Source of the DNA: Pseudomonadota bacterium
Lineage (GTDB): Bacteria > Desulfobacterota > Desulfarculia > Adiutricales > JAGVGV01
Reading direction: 5' to 3'
Length of the DNA stretch: 34,592 nt
Assembly (NCBI GenBank): GCA_018830135.1
Contig: JAHJTB010000023.1
Span: 1-34,592, forward strand
Below the pieces are notes generated by a model. It was given only the letters and a program-made list of their open reading frames with translations. It ran no database searches and was not told where the DNA came from. The translations under genes and the position numbers were made by a program. Positions 27,027 to 34,592 of this stretch are shown here, piece by piece; within the stretch, counting starts at the first letter, position 1, and each line of letters begins with the position of its first letter.

Positions 27027-27998
27027 ATGAAGACCGCGGCCGTCATCGGGGCCGGCCAGTTGGGAAGCCGGCACTTGCAGGGCCTGGCCGGTCTGGCCCG
27101 TCCGGTCGAGCTATACGTCATGGACGTTTCGCCGGAATGCCTGAACCTGGCCCGGTCCCGGTATGACGAAACGCCCGCGAACGAAAACATCCGTTCCATT
27201 TCCTTCACCACCGACATCCGCGACCTGCCTCCCCGGCTGGACCTGGCCGTCATCGCCACCAACGCCCGGGAAAGACCGGAGGCCCTGGAAAGCCTGCTGG
27301 CGGTCTCCTCGGTCTCGAGCATGGTCCTGGAAAAGGTGGCCTTCCAGTCCGTGGAAGCCTTCGACCGGGCCGAAGCCCGGATCGAGGAAACCGGGGTCGA
27401 GGCCTGGATCAACTGCCCGCGGCGCATGGCCGCGGCCTATCGGAATTTGAAGGCCCGGCTCGAGGGGCGGCCTTTCGAGTTCACGGTTTCGGGCGGCGAT
27501 TGGGGGCTGGCCACCAGCGCCCTTCATTTCATCGATCTGGCGGCCTTTTTCACGGACCGGCTCGAATACGAAGTCGATTCCGAGGGGTTGGACGACCGAG
27601 TGCACGATTCCAAGCGGGACGGGTATATCGAACTGACCGGGACCCTGGCCGGCCGTTTCAGCGACGGCAGCCGGTTCTCCCTGACTTCTCAAGCCGGGTC
27701 CGAGTCGCCCCTGGTGATTGTGATCTCCAGGCCCGGAGAGCGAATCGAAGTGGACGAAGCCGGGGGCCGCGTGATCATCGATTCGCCGGGACAGGGCCGC
27801 GTCGAGGTGCTGGACTTCGAACTGCCCTGGCAAAGCCGGCTGACCACGGTATTTGCCCGGGAAATCCTGTCCTCCGGGGCCTGTGCCCTGACTCCCTTCC
27901 GGGAATCCAAGGCCCTGCACCTGCCCTTGCTCGCGGCCTTCAACCGCCACGTGGAAAAGGTCAGGGGCGGCGAGTGCCGGGTCTGTCCCGTGACCTGA
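27027..27998 (+). CDS. Gfo/Idh/MocA-like NAD(P)-binding oxidoreductase (first of a pair)
   Basis: The 323-aa protein begins with a Rossmann motif AAVIGAGQLGSRHL (about 4-17), then an acidic strand end (VMDVSPE), and TNARERPEAL where NAD(P)-binding helices usually follow. At the position of the family's Glu-Lys-Pro motif it has LEKVAF, so the proline is missing, and the C-terminal half is weakly conserved. It may act on a sugar or a related carbonyl compound, but the substrate is unknown. The ATG at 27027 has no good ribosome-binding sequence. The next gene begins 14 nt downstream and is a distant relative, so the two form an operon. Confidence 0.75.
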   Translation: MKTAAVIGAGQLGSRHLQGLAGLARPVELYVMDVSPECLNLARSRYDETPANENIRSISFTTDIRDLPPRLDLAVIATNARERPEALESLLAVSSVSSMVLEKVAFQSVEAFDRAEARIEETGVEAWINCPRRMAAAYRNLKARLEGRPFEFTVSGGDWGLATSALHFIDLAAFFTDRLEYEVDSEGLDDRVHDSKRDGYIELTGTLAGRFSDGSRFSLTSQAGSESPLVIVISRPGERIEVDEAGGRVIIDSPGQGRVEVLDFELPWQSRLTTVFAREILSSGACALTPFRESKALHLPLLAAFNRHVEKVRGGECRVCPVT

Positions 27999-28012
27999 TC
28001 GAGGGGCGCCAC

Positions 28013-29011
28013 GTGTCGTACCAACATCTGATCTCATTGAAGTCCCGGGACTATTCCAATTTCGAGGTCCTGATCGTCGGGGCCGGCTGGATGGCCGGGC
28101 AGTATGCCGAAGCCCTGAAAAAACTCGGCGTGCGGCGCTTCGGCATGGTCTGCCGCTCGGAAGCCACGGCCGGCCGGTGCCGGGAACGGTACGGGATCGA
28201 GGCGGTTCCCGGCGGGTTCGAGCGCGGATTGCGCCAACTCGGCGGATTCGATCTGACCATTGTCGCCCTGCCCATTCACGAGCTGGTCACGGCGGCGGAA
28301 GCGGCCATCGAGTGCGGGCACAGGAACATCCTGGTGGAAAAACCGGGCGCCCTGACCCGCGGGCCCCTGGCCGAACTGCAAGGCCGGGCCGACGCGGCCC
28401 GGGCCCGGGTGCGGGTGGCCTACAACCGGCTGGCCTATCCCAACCTGTGGCAACTCAAGTCCCTGGTCGCGGCCGAGGGCGGGGCCACGTCCTGCCGTTA
28501 CACCTTCACCGAACTGGTCCGGGCCATGGATTTCGACAAGGAGCGTCCCGAGGTGTACCAGCGCTGGGGAATCGCCAACTCCCTGCACGTGATCGCCATG
28601 GCCCACGACCTGATCGGCCCGCCCGAGAACCTGACGGCCCTGCAACAGGGCTCCCTGCCCTGGCACCGGAGCGGAGACCGGTTCGTGGGGGCGGGTAAGA
28701 CCCGGGCCGGCGTCCCGTTTTCCTACCATGCCGACTGGTCGTCCGGCGGGCGTTGGGGCATCGAGGTCATGACCGCGGAAAACGCGTACCGCCTCATGCC
28801 CCTCGAGGACCTCTATCGCTGCCCGCGCGGGTCGTTCGACTGGGCGCCGGTCGGCTTCGAGACCCCGTTTCCCGGAGTCAAGCCCGGCGTAGCCGAACAG
28901 ACGGCCGTCATGCTGGCCCCGGACGTGGAAGCCCACGTCCCCCTGGTCGCCCTGCAACGGGCCATGGACTTCATCACCCTGGCGGAAAAAATACTGGGGT
29001 ATGAGGATTGA
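28013..29011 (+). CDS. Gfo/Idh/MocA-family oxidoreductase (second of a pair)
   Basis: The 332-aa protein has a Rossmann start EVLIVGAGWMAGQYAEALKK (about 23-42), then IVALPIHELVTAAEAAIECG and NILVEKPGAL, which contains the intact Glu-Lys-Pro motif of the family. The helix with a conserved His (SLHVIAMAHDL) is in the C-terminal domain. I start it at GTG 28013 because GAGGGG precedes it by 6 nt, 14 nt after the previous stop. Homologues act on nucleotide sugars, inositols and related compounds; nearby genes do not identify the substrate. The unusually long N-terminus before the Rossmann strand (about 22 residues) may indicate a later true start. Confidence 0.8.
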   Translation: MSYQHLISLKSRDYSNFEVLIVGAGWMAGQYAEALKKLGVRRFGMVCRSEATAGRCRERYGIEAVPGGFERGLRQLGGFDLTIVALPIHELVTAAEAAIECGHRNILVEKPGALTRGPLAELQGRADAARARVRVAYNRLAYPNLWQLKSLVAAEGGATSCRYTFTELVRAMDFDKERPEVYQRWGIANSLHVIAMAHDLIGPPENLTALQQGSLPWHRSGDRFVGAGKTRAGVPFSYHADWSSGGRWGIEVMTAENAYRLMPLEDLYRCPRGSFDWAPVGFETPFPGVKPGVAEQTAVMLAPDVEAHVPLVALQRAMDFITLAEKILGYED

Positions 29012-29039
29012 GGGCTAAAAAACCGGGTGTAAACTACAA

Positions 29040-29783
29040 CTATCGAAACCAGTGTATCAGATTAAAAAGGACATTATCATAAAGGTCGGCGGCTTCATAA
29101 TCTGACTGAGTTTGTTGGCTGGTTGAAAGTTCACATTGCACTCCGATGAAAAGATCGATCCAGACCCAGGCGGAATTGACTATTTGGGCGATATCTTGCT
29201 TTATCCCAATTAAAGAACTGGCTTTTTCAATTTCCCTCAATATGAGGCTTGGGGTTGATGTTTTAATTGTCTGTAATCCATTCGCCTCCCAACTCCAGAT
29301 TATCAAGTCCCACTCAGGCCGAGCCGCCCTAGGATCAAATGATCCCGGGATTTCTGCAATGGCAGCCTCCATTCTTATTATTACTGGAACATGGCAGTTT
29401 TCACTGATCCTGTTTAATGCCTCCACCATTTTATTGGACCCTATATCTTTACTAAAGGCATGCCAAAGCCAGTCTTCTCGCATAATCATCCGTTTCCAGG
29501 CGGGTGAAGAATATGCTCCCTCAACGGATGGATCGAGCCCTTTCTCGATATGCAGCCCGCAAAACAGGTGATTCTCGGGCGCCCGGTCCTGTGAAAAGAA
29601 AAACTTGCCGTGCATATAGGCCGGCCAGTTGTTGGTCGATGGGACTAACCACCAAAGCGTATGATCAGGCTCGTACATATTCCAGGGTCTGGCGGAAATT
29701 TTCCCGTTCAGCCGTTCTTCCATTTCCCTCTTGACGTCATAAGCCGTCGAACGGGCATTGTGATATTTCAATACCGGAGCCAT
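29040..29783 (-). CDS. Protein of unknown function in the defence-like block
   Basis: The 247-aa protein is not recognised. It has no signal peptide or membrane helix; it is rich in Trp (for example WNMY, LWWLV, EWDLIIWSWEANG) and has a predicted helix-strand-helix middle with VPVIIRMEAAIAEIPGSF. I start it at ATG 29783, because AAGGGGTG precedes this codon by about 7 nt; a GTG nine bases upstream is too close to that sequence. Its GC content is visibly lower than in all neighbours except the methyltransferase's first part, suggesting separate origin. It lies 63 nt downstream of the HEPN-DUF499 gene in the same direction, so it may be a third component of that system or an unrelated passenger. 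Confidence 0.65.
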   Translation of the reverse strand: MAPVLKYHNARSTAYDVKREMEERLNGKISARPWNMYEPDHTLWWLVPSTNNWPAYMHGKFFFSQDRAPENHLFCGLHIEKGLDPSVEGAYSSPAWKRMIMREDWLWHAFSKDIGSNKMVEALNRISENCHVPVIIRMEAAIAEIPGSFDPRAARPEWDLIIWSWEANGLQTIKTSTPSLILREIEKASSLIGIKQDIAQIVNSAWVWIDLFIGVQCELSTSQQTQSDYEAADLYDNVLFNLIHWFR

Positions 29784-29846
29784 CTTGTTCACCCCTTATG
29801 AAAGAAATTATATGGACCCCGTTCACGGCACTTCATTAAATCAAGA

Positions 29847-32800
29847 TCATTCTTCCTCAAAGCCGAAGCTCCTGAACTCGAGCGTATTGCAGTTCTCGTT
29901 CACGGTTCGCACCACGTGATCCGGTGCGCCATCAGGGATTTCCGCCCTGATCTCCAGTGTTATCTCCACATCCGAGTTCACCAGGGAAGTCAGGTGCTGG
30001 ATGACCTCTTCCGCCACCTTCCCGGCATTGGAACTGATCTGCAGGGTATCGAGTTGTATCGTGCCGTAGAAGCGCCGCGGCTTTTTCACCGGCTTGGGGC
30101 CAGGATCAGTATCAGGCCCAGGCCACGGTCCGGGTCCAGGTCCGGGTTCTGGGTCCGGAATCGGTCCGGGTTGCGGTATCGCTTCGACCTGCTTCTGTTT
30201 CAGGGCCGGTTCGGGCTTGACGAGCAGGCTTTCATCGTCCAGGACAATCGAGGCCCTTTCCCCGCACTTCAGCCCCATGTAGCGCTGTTTTTCCTCATCC
30301 CATGCCCCGGCGTAAGCGAAGAACTCCTGCCAGGTGATCATCTGAACGCCGGACTGAACCGCATCGATCAGCACCCGGCTGTCTTTCAACCGAGGGAGGT
30401 ACAGGTAGATCGCAAAATAGTCCCACAGCTTTTTCAGGCCGATATGCTCGACGTCTTTCCAGAGGTAGCGGTCCAGTTCCAGGCGCAGACGGGCGGCGGA
30501 AAACTCGGTGATCAGGTTCTCGTCGTTTCTGAGCTTCTTGCTGGCCTTGACCGCCAGGTCATCCTGGCCCGGAAGCCGCGATTCCTGCCATTCCATTTCG
30601 CCTTGGGCATCCGGCTGGACAGGGACCAGTATCCAGGAATAGGCCTCCTTGATCCGGGCCTTGACCGCGTCATCGGACTGCTCGGTCTTGGTCTTGGCCT
30701 GATTCGACTGGAAGGCATCCAGGTTCAGGCTTTCCTTTTCCACCAGGATGGACTTCCAGGCCATGTATTGGCGGATGGCCTGCTCCAGGTCGTCGAGCCT
30801 GGTCCTGTCCGGGGCGAGAAAGACCAGCATGTTTTTGTAGAATCTTGGGCTGTTGCCCCGTTTTTTCAGGATGGTGTCGGCCTCCCGGATCGCCTCGCTG
30901 TCCTTTGTCTTGCCGGTGTGAGGCTTTTCCGGGTCTAGGATGACCAGCCTCGCCTCCGGTTCGTCCGGCACATCCCCGCTCGATGCCGGGGCGGGGTGCA
31001 AGGCGTGGAAGTCCCCTCGCTGCTTGTCGGCCCGCAGGCGGGTTTTCAGTTCTTCCCAGACGTCATCGATATTCTGCTGGGCGGCCCGGTCCTGGGCCAG
31101 GCGCGTGACGCTTGGTTGGGTGGAGAACCAGAATCGCTTGCCGTCCACGTAGAGGTGCGTGGCCTGGTCGGTCAACCGTCTCAGGGCGTCGCCGAAGGCC
31201 GCCACGCTCTCGCCGGGTTGGACGCAGCCCAGCTTGATCCGCCGGTCGTCGATGCCGGGGTTCTTGGTCTTGGCGATCGGAGCCGAGCCGACGAATATGG
31301 TCCGGGCGACCCGGCGGGTGGCGGAATACCGGCCCAGGGTCGGCGTTTCCCTGTCCATTTTCAAGGGCAGGGCTTCCGGGCCGTCCACGTCGCGTTCCAT
31401 GACCGGACGCCAGTTGTCCTCGAGGTACCTCGTCAGTTCCGACTGGACCGGCGAAGCGTCCATGGGCACGGATGAAGGCATGATCAGCAGTGAGGCGTCA
31501 TTCCGAATCCAGAGCTCCGATATGACCGCCGCCATCAGCCGCAACACCCCGCGCGTCCTCTGGAAGCGCTCCAGGCTGCCCCAGTCCTCATACAGGCGGT
31601 CGAACAGTTCGGGGTGAATGGGATAAGCCTTTTCTATCCGCCTTTCATAGTCCCCTTCAGCGGTCCCCGGCGGAAAATCGCCCCGGGAAGACCGGTACAA
31701 CTGGCCGAAAGCCCTGATTACGGCATCCCTGGAGGCAAAAGCCTGGGGTTCGATCATGGGTTCGAACAGGCGGCGCCGGACGATCTCGAAACTCTCTTCC
31801 GCACTGGCCGGACGCCAGGGAGACTCCATGCGGCCGAAGGTGTTTTTCAGCTTGTCCAGGGCCTCCTTGCCTCCTTCGCCGCCGATCTCGATGTCCGAGG
31901 CCGGTATGCTGGCCACCAGCAGGGTCTCGGGCGTGGCCCGGGCCGCCTCGGTAATGGCCTGGGCGAAGCTCATGTTGGTGTCGAAGCTGCCGCCCGAGAG
32001 GTTGGACTTGCCGTACGATTGACGGGCGTAGGCCACCCACTCATCGATCAGGATCAGGCAGGGGCTGTGCAGTTCGAACAGCTCGCCCAGGACCTGGGAG
32101 CCGGGGCTGGTGCCGTTTTGATCGTTACCGGCCACCATCTGATACGCGTCCCTGCCGCCCAACTGCCAGGCCAGCTCGCCCCAAAGGGTGTGAATCTCCG
32201 TTCCGTCGGATTTGCGTTGAGGCTGTCCGGGGTTCAAGGCCGTGCCCACCAGAACCGCGCGACAGGCCTTGGGCGCCTTGCCGATGCCGGTTTCCTGGAG
32301 CAGGGCCTCCACGCCGGCCAGTTCATTGGCGGCAATTCCGGAGAACAGATGGAACAGGGCTAGCATGGAGTGGGTCTTGCCGCCGCCGAAATTGGTCTGA
32401 AGGTCCACCACCGGGTCCCCGCCACGGCCGGTAAGCCGCAGCAGGGCGGTCTTGAGCAGGTCGTTCAAGCCGATAGTCAAATAGGTGCGCCGGAAGAATT
32501 CCTTGGCGTCGCCGTATTCGGCGGTCGCCTTGTTGGCGCGGACCTGTTCGAGGTCGGCCGCGAATTCAGCCTGCTGATAGCGGCCGGTGGCCACATCCGG
32601 GTGGGGAATCACGATTTCCCGCCAGGGCCGCAGACCCGCCTGCGGGCTGCCTTCAATGGGTTGCACGGACTTGCGGCGGGTTTCAAGCCGGGCCTGTTCG
32701 GCAAAGCGGGTGCGCATGGCCTCCTGGGCCAGCTTGGATACTTCTTCGGCTTCAGTAGCCGATACCGCCTTGAGCAACCGGGCCATGGTATCCAGGGCGC

Positions 32801-33128
32801 GGTAGGTGTCGTCGTAGGAAAAGGCCTCCTGGTGGGCCCACTTGTTGCGAATCTCCCGGAGTTCGCTGACAAAGGAACGCTCGGCGTGCCCCAGAGGCTT
32901 TTTGAAGACGGAATTCCAATGATTCCACATGATCTGGAGATACACGTAGGCGTCGCTCTTAATTTTGCCCCCCTCGATCACGTCGGAGGATTTGGAGAAG
33001 GAACCGGCGGCATTGTCCAGCCACCCTTCTCCGTATTCCGCTTCCATCTCACGCTCCAAAAAGGGGGCAAGACCGTCGCGTAACAGCTCGAGCCCCTTGC
33101 CGATCCGTTCACTGTTGCTGAGCGCCAT
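29847..33128 (-). CDS. HEPN (Swt1-like)-DUF499 AAA ATPase, defence-associated
   Basis: The 1093-aa protein has an N-terminal Swt1-like HEPN domain (about 1-125) with an intact Arg94-Asn-x3-His99 motif (RNKWAH), the catalytic signature of HEPN ribonucleases. A DUF499 P-loop ATPase follows, with Walker A FGGGKTH (247-253) and Walker B LILIDEW (358-364). The long C-terminal half includes an acidic/basic helical region, then a Pro-Gly linker (about 982-1020) and a small beta-rich tail (about 1021-1093). Proteins of this class occur beside DUF1156 methyltransferases in bacterial and archaeal defence islands. The methyltransferase gene is 12 nt upstream. I infer a restriction-like or abortive role; the biochemical mechanism is not established from sequence. 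Confidence 0.82.
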   Translation of the reverse strand: MALSNSERIGKGLELLRDGLAPFLEREMEAEYGEGWLDNAAGSFSKSSDVIEGGKIKSDAYVYLQIMWNHWNSVFKKPLGHAERSFVSELREIRNKWAHQEAFSYDDTYRALDTMARLLKAVSATEAEEVSKLAQEAMRTRFAEQARLETRRKSVQPIEGSPQAGLRPWREIVIPHPDVATGRYQQAEFAADLEQVRANKATAEYGDAKEFFRRTYLTIGLNDLLKTALLRLTGRGGDPVVDLQTNFGGGKTHSMLALFHLFSGIAANELAGVEALLQETGIGKAPKACRAVLVGTALNPGQPQRKSDGTEIHTLWGELAWQLGGRDAYQMVAGNDQNGTSPGSQVLGELFELHSPCLILIDEWVAYARQSYGKSNLSGGSFDTNMSFAQAITEAARATPETLLVASIPASDIEIGGEGGKEALDKLKNTFGRMESPWRPASAEESFEIVRRRLFEPMIEPQAFASRDAVIRAFGQLYRSSRGDFPPGTAEGDYERRIEKAYPIHPELFDRLYEDWGSLERFQRTRGVLRLMAAVISELWIRNDASLLIMPSSVPMDASPVQSELTRYLEDNWRPVMERDVDGPEALPLKMDRETPTLGRYSATRRVARTIFVGSAPIAKTKNPGIDDRRIKLGCVQPGESVAAFGDALRRLTDQATHLYVDGKRFWFSTQPSVTRLAQDRAAQQNIDDVWEELKTRLRADKQRGDFHALHPAPASSGDVPDEPEARLVILDPEKPHTGKTKDSEAIREADTILKKRGNSPRFYKNMLVFLAPDRTRLDDLEQAIRQYMAWKSILVEKESLNLDAFQSNQAKTKTEQSDDAVKARIKEAYSWILVPVQPDAQGEMEWQESRLPGQDDLAVKASKKLRNDENLITEFSAARLRLELDRYLWKDVEHIGLKKLWDYFAIYLYLPRLKDSRVLIDAVQSGVQMITWQEFFAYAGAWDEEKQRYMGLKCGERASIVLDDESLLVKPEPALKQKQVEAIPQPGPIPDPEPGPGPGPWPGPDTDPGPKPVKKPRRFYGTIQLDTLQISSNAGKVAEEVIQHLTSLVNSDVEITLEIRAEIPDGAPDHVVRTVNENCNTLEFRSFGFEEE

Positions 33129-33140
33129 TTGTCAGACCTC

Positions 33141-34468
33141 CTATTGGAACAGGTCTTCCTGGGATTGTCCCCGGGATTTTTCCCGGCCAGCCAGCCGCAC
33201 CAGTTCCGGCCAGGCAATGACCAGGCTGTTGTAGGCCAGGGCCTCCTGGGCCCATTTTTTTCGTTCGCATATGCTGAACAGTCGATAGGCCAAATCCCGG
33301 GCCTTGTCGCCATAGTCGCCGCCGAGTTGTCTCAGCAGGTCGGCCGCCCCGCTTTCTCCCGCCTGATCCAGGGACCGGATCAGATGCTGGGTTGCTTCCC
33401 ATGCGGTCAGGCGCGGGTCCGCGGCAGGGTCCCAGTCGGCGGGTAAATCGTTGCGGCCAAGGAGCCGGACCGATCCCGACCGGCTGTTGACGATACCGGC
33501 TTCAGCGAGCCCCTGCACCGAGGTGTTTTTGGCTTTGGAAAGGGTCTCGGCCACGCCGTACGGGCCTTCCTGAACGCCGTATTGTTCGAACCAGGCCACG
33601 GCCCAGCGCGTATAGGCGTCGAACTCGCCTTCCTGTTCGGCCAGCACCTCATCGAGTATCTGGTTGATCAGGGTCAGGGCCGTGCGGACGGTCATGGGCG
33701 AACCGTCCGCCTCAACCACCTTTGCGTAGCGGGAAAACACCGCCATGCCCGGCCCGATGGCCGCCTGGGCCAGGTCCACCGGGGCGATGTTGCCGCTCTG
33801 AAGCAACCGGAGCGCATCCGGCAGTTCCCGCTTCAGTTCGTTGAGGAATTCGCGGCGTGTGGCCAAGGGGGCGTCGATTGCCCGGGGAACACAGGCGAGG
33901 ACCACGGAGGAGGCCAAGGCGTTGGTGCCGATAGCCACGCTTCGAACCGAACGCTCCGTCCGAAGCGGCCAAGTTGCCGTTATGGCAAAACCTTGATTGA
34001 TCACACCGGATATAAAGGTTTCCCAGCCTGTCGAGGCCGTGCCTGATGCGTCCGTCTCGGCTTGCTTGAATGCATAAAACACGGTGGTCGGGTAGTCACG
34101 ATGGCCATGTTGGCGCCACTGGCCAATCGCGCTGCCAAGCCCATTTTCAAAAAACGCAGCAGCCTTGGCTCTGTTACCGTTATGTCGATACGGGCTGGCG
34201 ATCAATTCCTCAGTCTTTGGTGTAAGCATTGTGTTCAAAAGACCTGGATAAACCATTTGTAAAGAACGACGAAGCCAGATATAAAAATAATCGCTCAAAT
34301 CAGCATAACCAATATTGTCGTAGTAAGGTGGGTCGGTCGAGACTATTTCTCCATTGTAACTTTCCGGTGAAACAGCACTAGACTGTTTAGAAAAGCTAAC
34401 TGCCCCAGGGACACCATTGTCGATTACACGGACTACCCATGAGATACAGGTTTGGCCCCAGTTGCCTG
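33141..34468 (-). pseudogene. DUF1156-type DNA methyltransferase, C-terminal part, interrupted by an insertion sequence
   Basis: The open frame covers about 440 residues of an adenine-type DNA methyltransferase. Near its start TGNWGQT is followed by STDPPYYDNIGYADLSDYF (about 51-69), where DPPY is the catalytic motif IV, and then a long helical region. The family's N-terminal DUF1156 domain and SAM-binding FxGxG motif are absent because an insertion-sequence end meets the gene at about 34468. The TTG that could open the remaining frame lies inside the insertion's terminal repeat, so it is not the native start. Full-length relatives are about 900-1000 residues. GC drops toward the 5' side (about 33.9-34.5 kb). 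The HEPN-ATPase gene follows 12 nt downstream. Confidence 0.8.
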
Positions 34469-34592
34469 TGTACTGTCCCCGGGATGTCAAGACGAAACTA
34501 AGCGGCTTTTAGGGCAACCTCCATTTTGTTTGCTTGGGTCATCCGCCCCTGGCTGTTATTCCACAGCGTTCGAAATTCATTTGGACTGAGGA
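34469..34592 (-). mobile_element. End of an insertion sequence (IS3-like), incomplete at window edge
   Basis: From TGTACTGTCCCCGGGATGTC (34469-34488), which looks like a terminal inverted repeat, the sequence no longer fits the methyltransferase. Within 30 nt it enters the 3' end of a transposase-like frame, and it continues past the window. The transposase stop is 29 nt from the presumed tip, a usual distance for IS3-type elements. The other end and the target duplication are outside the window. Confidence 0.65.
34498..34592 (-). CDS. Transposase, C-terminal fragment at window edge
   Basis: Thirty codons plus a TAG stop (34500-34498) read LSPNEFRTLWNNSQ and then GRMTQANKMEVALKAA. The LSPNEFR start is the usual sequence after the last helix of the integrase core in IS3/IS481-type (rve) transposases. 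The rest of the gene is beyond the right edge. The catalytic DDE residues are not in view, so the family call is tentative. Confidence 0.6.
   Translation of the reverse strand, partial: LSPNEFRTLWNNSQGRMTQANKMEVALKAA

Noticed and set aside
26995-27030. 11-codon leader ORF overlapping the ATG of the first oxidoreductase
   Set aside because: It ends with a neat ATGA overlap, but it has no ribosome-binding sequence and no attenuator-like codon run.
34469-34490. Native start of the methyltransferase at TTG 34490
   Set aside because: The codons before TGNW come from the insertion's terminal repeat; the family needs several hundred more N-terminal residues, including the SAM-binding motif.

Overview
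This is about 34.6 kb of GC-rich chromosomal DNA from a Gram-negative bacterium: it encodes CMP-Kdo-type sugar synthesis, BamD and several lipoproteins. The mix of genes and the strong GCC/CGG codon bias would fit a deltaproteobacterial (Desulfobacterota-like) lineage, but no gene fixes the taxon. There is no rRNA, tRNA or CRISPR array that I can see.

Layout. (1) 1-3435: minus-strand operon kdnB-kdnA-kdsB, the gene set for making and activating 8-amino-Kdo (Kdo8N), bracketed by copies of a dispersed AACCCGGATT repeat, plus a partial gene at the left edge. (2) 3.5-8.6 kb: ketopantoate-reductase-like protein, two small membrane proteins, a DJ-1/PfpI protein, purA and a hotdog thioesterase, with clear divergent promoters around 5.4 kb. 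(3) 8.6-11.3 kb: a small lipoprotein gene and glpK, each preceded by one copy of a duplicated 87-bp promoter segment. (4) 11.2-15.0 kb: a hybrid sensor kinase co-transcribed with a branched-chain-amino-acid-type periplasmic binding lipoprotein and no permease. (5) 15.2-20.1 kb: MarR regulator with a CPA1 antiporter; PerR-like regulator with katG, with a 7-1-7 operator candidate between them and a terminator after katG; then a small MITE-like element with 18-bp perfect terminal inverted repeats. (6) 20.4-24.6 kb: transglutaminase-like lipoprotein, a 73-bp near-perfect palindrome, acyl-CoA synthetase, radA. (7) 24.6-29.0 kb, plus strand: trxA-trxB-bamD, a hairpin-rich gap, and two adjacent Gfo/Idh/MocA-type oxidoreductases. 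(8) 29.0-34.6 kb: an accessory, defence-like block on the minus strand: a DUF1156-type DNA methyltransferase cut by an insertion sequence, a 1093-aa HEPN (Swt1-like)-DUF499 ATPase and an unrecognised low-GC 247-aa protein.

Functional themes are envelope sugar modification (kdn/kds, BamD, lipoproteins), peroxide and thiol redox control (PerR/KatG, TrxA/TrxB) and a methylase/ATPase/HEPN defence-type locus that the insertion has probably inactivated. Most assignments rest on recognised motifs read by eye; no database search was run.
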